DNA of 64,000 nt from Pseudomonas fluorescens. GTDB lineage: Bacteria; Pseudomonadota; Gammaproteobacteria; Pseudomonadales; Pseudomonadaceae. Every line of letters begins with the position of its first letter. Positions within the stretch are counted from its first letter, which is position 1. The translations under genes were made by a program, and so were the position numbers. This document shows, in pieces, positions 58,017 to 64,000 of this stretch. Location: NCBI RefSeq assembly GCF_019212185.1, contig NZ_CP078138.1:4198501-4262500 (forward strand), written 5' to 3'. Below the pieces are notes generated by a model. The model was not told the origin of the DNA. It worked only from the letters and a program-made list of their open reading frames with translations, and ran no database searches.

Positions 58017-59345
58017 ATGGCCCCTCGATGCCTGATTGCCTGCCTGCTGGGGCTGTCGCTGCCGGCCAGCGCCATGGACCTGAAGCAGGCCTGGGACCTG
58101 CTGCAGTACCAGGGCCCGGTGTACCGCGCCGCCGTGCATGAGAAAGAGGCCGGCGCGGAAAACCGCGCGATTGGTCTGGCCGGCCTGCTACCGCAGATCA
58201 GCGCTTCGGCCTACGACAACAAGGTCAACGGCACTCAGCGCCAGAACGGCATCGACCGCGACCTTGACTACGACTCCAAGGGCGCCAACGTGCGCCTGCG
58301 CCAACCGCTGTTCAACAAACAGAAAATGTCCGAGTACCGCCAGGGCAAGCAACGCGCCGACTACAGCGTCGCGGTGTTCGATGCCAAAAGCCAGGACGCC
58401 GCCGTGCGCCTGGCCGAGAGCTATTTCGACGTGCTGCTGGCCAGCGAAACCATTGCTCTGGCCAGGGCCAAGCTGAGTGCCTTCGATGAACAATTGGCCT
58501 CAGCCAAACGCCGCACCGAGCTGGGTGCCGGCACCATCACCGACATCGATGAGTCGGCGGCGCGACGTGACCTCGCCGAGGCCGAACTGATCGAAGCTCA
58601 GGACAACCTGATCAATGCGCGGCGCAAGCTGGAGGAGTACATCGGTGAAACCCCGGAATCGCTGACCACCCTGCAACCAGGCTTCATCACCCCGCCGCTG
58701 CTGCCAGCCAACCTGCAGGAGTGGCTGATCAAGGCCCAGGCCGACAGCCCGTTGATTCATGCGCGACGCTACAGCAGTGACCTGGCCGATGAGGAGGTCA
58801 AGCGTGCCAAGTCCGGGCACTGGCCGACCCTGGATTTCGTCGCCGGCTACACCGCGGGTGACAGTCAGTCGATCTCCGAACTCAATCAACGCAACCGCTA
58901 CGGCTCGATTGGCCTGGAAGTGAACATCCCGCTGTACAGCGGCGGTGGGGTCAGCGCCCTGACGCGCCAGGCCAGCGCCAACAGCGCCAAGGCCAACGAC
59001 GAGCTGGATGCCACGCGCCAGGAGGTCATCTCCGGCACCACCCGCGAGTTCAACGGGGTGCAGAGCGGGGCCAAGCGGGTGCGGGCGCTGGAGAAGGCCG
59101 TGGAGTCCAACGAACGGTCGTTGCTGTCGACCCGCAAGGGCTTCAAGGAAGGCGGCACCACCACCAACTCCGACGTGCTGAATGCCGAAGAATTGCTCTT
59201 CGTCGCCCGCCACGATCTGTTCGAGGCCAAGTTGCGCTACCTGATGTCACGCCTGCGCCTAGCGTCTTCGGTGGGCAGCCTGGGCGACGATGATATCGAC
59301 CAGATCAACGATTACCTGGGGCCGGAATTGTTGGTGACCAATTGA
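58017..59345 (+). CDS. type I secretion outer-membrane channel (TolC/AprF type)
   Basis: The 442-residue product has a signal peptide (residues 1-16, ending LPASA) and two OEP repeats (MDLKQAWDLLQYQGPVYRAAVHEKEAGAENRAIGLAGLLPQISASA, then FITPPLLPANLQEWLIKAQADSPLIHARRYSSDLADEEVKRAKSGHWPTLDFVAGY). It completes the exporter. The ATG at 58017 has AAGGAG upstream and lies just after the membrane-fusion stop. Confidence 0.94.
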   Translation: MAPRCLIACLLGLSLPASAMDLKQAWDLLQYQGPVYRAAVHEKEAGAENRAIGLAGLLPQISASAYDNKVNGTQRQNGIDRDLDYDSKGANVRLRQPLFNKQKMSEYRQGKQRADYSVAVFDAKSQDAAVRLAESYFDVLLASETIALARAKLSAFDEQLASAKRRTELGAGTITDIDESAARRDLAEAELIEAQDNLINARRKLEEYIGETPESLTTLQPGFITPPLLPANLQEWLIKAQADSPLIHARRYSSDLADEEVKRAKSGHWPTLDFVAGYTAGDSQSISELNQRNRYGSIGLEVNIPLYSGGGVSALTRQASANSAKANDELDATRQEVISGTTREFNGVQSGAKRVRALEKAVESNERSLLSTRKGFKEGGTTTNSDVLNAEELLFVARHDLFEAKLRYLMSRLRLASSVGSLGDDDIDQINDYLGPELLVTN

Positions 59346-59387
59346 GGTTTGGCTCGATGGTTGGTCATACGATCTGGCTGATGGACC

Positions 59388-59412
59388 CTTCGCGAGCAGG
59401 CTTGCTCCTGCA
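59388..59412. repeat. REP-type element after the exporter operon
   Basis: CTTCGCGAGCAGGCTTGCTCC followed by TGCA is a REP core. It lies 43 bases after the TolC-type gene stop. Confidence 0.6.
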
Positions 59413-59557
59413 AAAGCCCCAGTTTCTGGCTGAGCGGGATTTTTCGCGCACCTGAAAACCTGTCAATTCAAACTATTTTTCAATCAAGAGTTCGCATCGG
59501 TTCACTTTTTGCCATGTGATCGATAACTGCGGATTTAGAGTGCTATACGGGAAGATT

Positions 59558-59619
59558 ATGGGGATCAGAACCCAGTTATTGGGGAAGTTATCCCCATTAA
59601 TGAGTGAAATTCCCCACTT
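59558..59619 (+). promoter_or_regulatory. candidate activator sites upstream of mcoA
   Basis: The stretch holds ATGGGGAT (59558), the inverted repeat TGGGGAAGTTATCCCCA (59580-59596) and TCCCCACTT (59611-59619, i.e. AAGTGGGGA on minus). These match the G-tract elements near mnxG and gspG and lie 80-140 bases upstream of the mcoA sigma-54 promoter. Confidence 0.5.
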
Positions 59620-59698
59620 CTTGTTATCAGCCGTGAAACACTCGGCTTATCCACGTTATAACTCATTGATCAATTTGCACTTTTTACCCCTCAAATAG

Positions 59699-59714
59699 TG
59701 GCTCATTAGTTGCT
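59699..59714 (+). promoter_or_regulatory. sigma-54 promoter of mcoA
   Basis: TGGCTCATTAGTTGCT is a TGGC-N7-TTGC match with ten bases between GG and GC and shares TGGCTCA with the mnxG promoter. Start of transcription is expected near 59725, about 60 bases before the ATG. Confidence 0.8.
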
Positions 59715-59785
59715 CGGTTTTCAGTACCCGCAACAGCTGGCGTCCCGAATCAGGAGACGGCGGGACCTCACGTGAGGGGTGACCC

Positions 59786-62878
<3,093 letters not shown>

Positions 62879-62900
62879 GGAGGGGAGAGAAAACGGCAAT

Positions 62901-62935
62901 GCTTCGCGGTGCCGGTCACGACCTGCACCGCGAAG
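62901..62935. terminator. hairpin between mcoA and the convergent gene
   Basis: GCTTCGCGGTGC and GCACCGCGAAGC form a perfect 12-pair stem with an 11-base loop, 22 bases after the mcoA stop and just before the convergent stop. It should end transcription from both sides. Confidence 0.75.
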
Positions 62936-62944
62936 CTCATCGAC

Positions 62945-63592
62945 TTAACAGGCGCCTGCCAGTGTCTGCCCAGGCATGGCGGTGGAGCTTTGCTGATTGG
63001 CCCGTTGGGTCAATGCCAGCATCACCAGGAAGCCGAGGACAATCAGTACCGGGTAAGCCATCAACAATTCACTCAGGCTGTATTTCCAGGCCAGTGGACG
63101 TCCGACCCCGAGCATCGCGGCATACATCCAGGACACCGCCGACAGCGAGCCGCAAAACAACGCCAGCATCCGCGCACTGAACTCCAGCTTGAGCAGCGAC
63201 CCGGCCTTCTGCAGCGCCGGCAGTACCTTGCTGTGCAACAACATGCCGTTGTAAGTCAGTAATAGAACAATAATCACCTTGGCTTGAAGTTTCGGATTCA
63301 TGAAGTACTGAGTGCCTTTCTCCAGATAATCAATACCAATAATCGCCGCCCCGGTAACCCATAAGCCTATCAATGCAAAAACGACAGACTTCTGCAGACT
63401 TTCCATGTGCGCATTATCATGCTCGGTAAAAGTCTTTCGTTTTAACAAGTCCCTGACCATGGCGATATCGCTGGTCAGTACTAAGCCGAGGGCTACGCAA
63501 CAAGCGAGCAAGTGCATATAAACAACACCCAGCCGGGCAAACTCAATGAACTCTTTATTTTCGAGCAGGCTCATAATTGTATTTATCGCCAC
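62945..63592 (-). CDS. polytopic membrane protein of unknown function
   Basis: The 215-residue protein has about five transmembrane segments (GVVYMHLLACCVALGLVL, VVFALIGLWVTGAAIIGI, AKVIIVLLLTYNGMLLHS, LALFCGSLSAVSWMYAAMLGV, MAYPVLIVLGFLVMLAL). His residues at or near membrane edges (YMHLL, LLHSK) recall cytochrome-b- or CopD-like proteins, but no family is assigned. It converges on mcoA with a shared hairpin between them. A role in copper or electron supply is only a guess from position. Confidence 0.7.
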   Translation of the reverse strand: MAINTIMSLLENKEFIEFARLGVVYMHLLACCVALGLVLTSDIAMVRDLLKRKTFTEHDNAHMESLQKSVVFALIGLWVTGAAIIGIDYLEKGTQYFMNPKLQAKVIIVLLLTYNGMLLHSKVLPALQKAGSLLKLEFSARMLALFCGSLSAVSWMYAAMLGVGRPLAWKYSLSELLMAYPVLIVLGFLVMLALTQRANQQSSTAMPGQTLAGAC

Positions 63593-64000
63593 GGTAAAAT
63601 CTCCACCTAATTCGACAGTAAACAGGGCGTTTTAATGGGGGACCCTGTGAGAACTTACTGGTACAAGACACACCAAATCATCGACTTGGCACTGTTAAGT
63701 TCATTGATTCGGTTGGCAAATCAATGGTCGGGATGTTGCTCGGCTCCTGATTATCGGGTAAAAAAATCCTCATCTGCATGGGATGCATATGAGGTTGAAT
63801 GTCCACTTCTGGTATTGCGTGTGCGAGAGCAGGTCGTGAATGACGTGCTGGATTATATGACGCACAAAACGTTCAGGTGTTCATTTTTTGAGCGGGTTAC
63901 TGACCAGCGGTAGTTAGGTGTATATACACTTAAAGTTAAACGTTCCTGCAATCGCCCGAGATAGACATTCATGTCGCTGAAATAGCGATTAATGGATCCA
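63593..64000. other. right-end intergenic region
   Basis: The last 408 bases are less GC-rich than the rest and hold no credible gene. A sigma-54-like sequence, TGGTCGGGATGTTGCT, sits at 63725-63740 on plus. A 12-base perfect palindrome, GTGTATATACAC, is at 63918-63929. A gene beyond the right edge may be controlled from here. Confidence 0.45.

Larger units (their letters stand above)
59346..59785. other. intergenic control region of mcoA
   Basis: This 440-base region has a REP-type element at about 59388-59412, probably ending the exporter operon. It then has an AT-rich stretch (59450-59690), G-tract repeats at 59558-59619 and a sigma-54 promoter at 59699-59714. The only small frame, at 59516-59698, lacks a ribosome site and is not a credible gene. 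Confidence 0.6.

Noticed and set aside
59516..59698. 60-codon frame upstream of mcoA
   Set aside because: It lies over the candidate activator sites in AT-rich DNA, with no ribosome site or recognisable product.
63635..63913. 92-codon plus-strand frame at the right end
   Set aside because: It has no ribosome site, unusual composition and no family. It also spans a sigma-54-like site, so the region is treated as intergenic.

Overview
The window reads as a chromosomal segment of a Pseudomonas, most likely of the P. fluorescens/P. putida lineage. The evidence is the high GC content, the lexA2-imuA-imuB-dnaE2 SOS cassette, the one-protein sulfite reductase CysI followed by a DUF934 protein, a DUF6543/leucine-rich-repeat protein, and scattered REP-type palindromes of the GTGGGAGCG class. 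No rRNA, tRNA, CRISPR array, integrase or transposase was recognised.

The main content is a manganese(II)-oxidation gene set. At the left end, on the minus strand, is a giant multicopper oxidase of the MnxG type (3784-9633). It is followed by a secreted beta-propeller protein, two SCO-type copper chaperones and a c-type cytochrome that runs off the window. Upstream lie a lytic transglycosylase (minus) and, divergently, an isolated gspG-gspF pair from a type II secretion system. At the right end are a 3580-residue, two-module animal-haem-peroxidase/RTX protein of the MopA type (43521-54263, minus), a divergent type I secretion operon (54932-59345, plus), and a second multicopper oxidase of the McoA type (59786-62878, plus) with a convergent membrane protein. 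All three enzyme families known as Mn oxidases in P. putida GB-1 are therefore within about 63 kb.

The control regions look linked. Good sigma-54 (-24/-12) promoters precede mnxG, mcoA and the transglycosylase gene. G-tract palindromes and copies of an AAAGTGGGG motif lie in the mnxG, gspG/transglycosylase and mcoA upstream regions. This fits control by a sigma-54 activator such as MnxR of GB-1, which is not encoded here.

The 30 kb between the two ends is mostly ordinary: cysI-DUF934, a large DUF6543/LRR protein, sohB, a histidine phosphatase, an SCP2 protein, a LysR regulator, a fatty-acid-hydroxylase/SRPBCC fusion with an SMP-30-like lactonase, a hybrid histidine kinase, and a GntR-controlled polyamine-type ABC transporter operon with two amidohydrolases and a flavin reductase. 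The DNA-damage mutasome operon under its own LexA paralogue completes this part.
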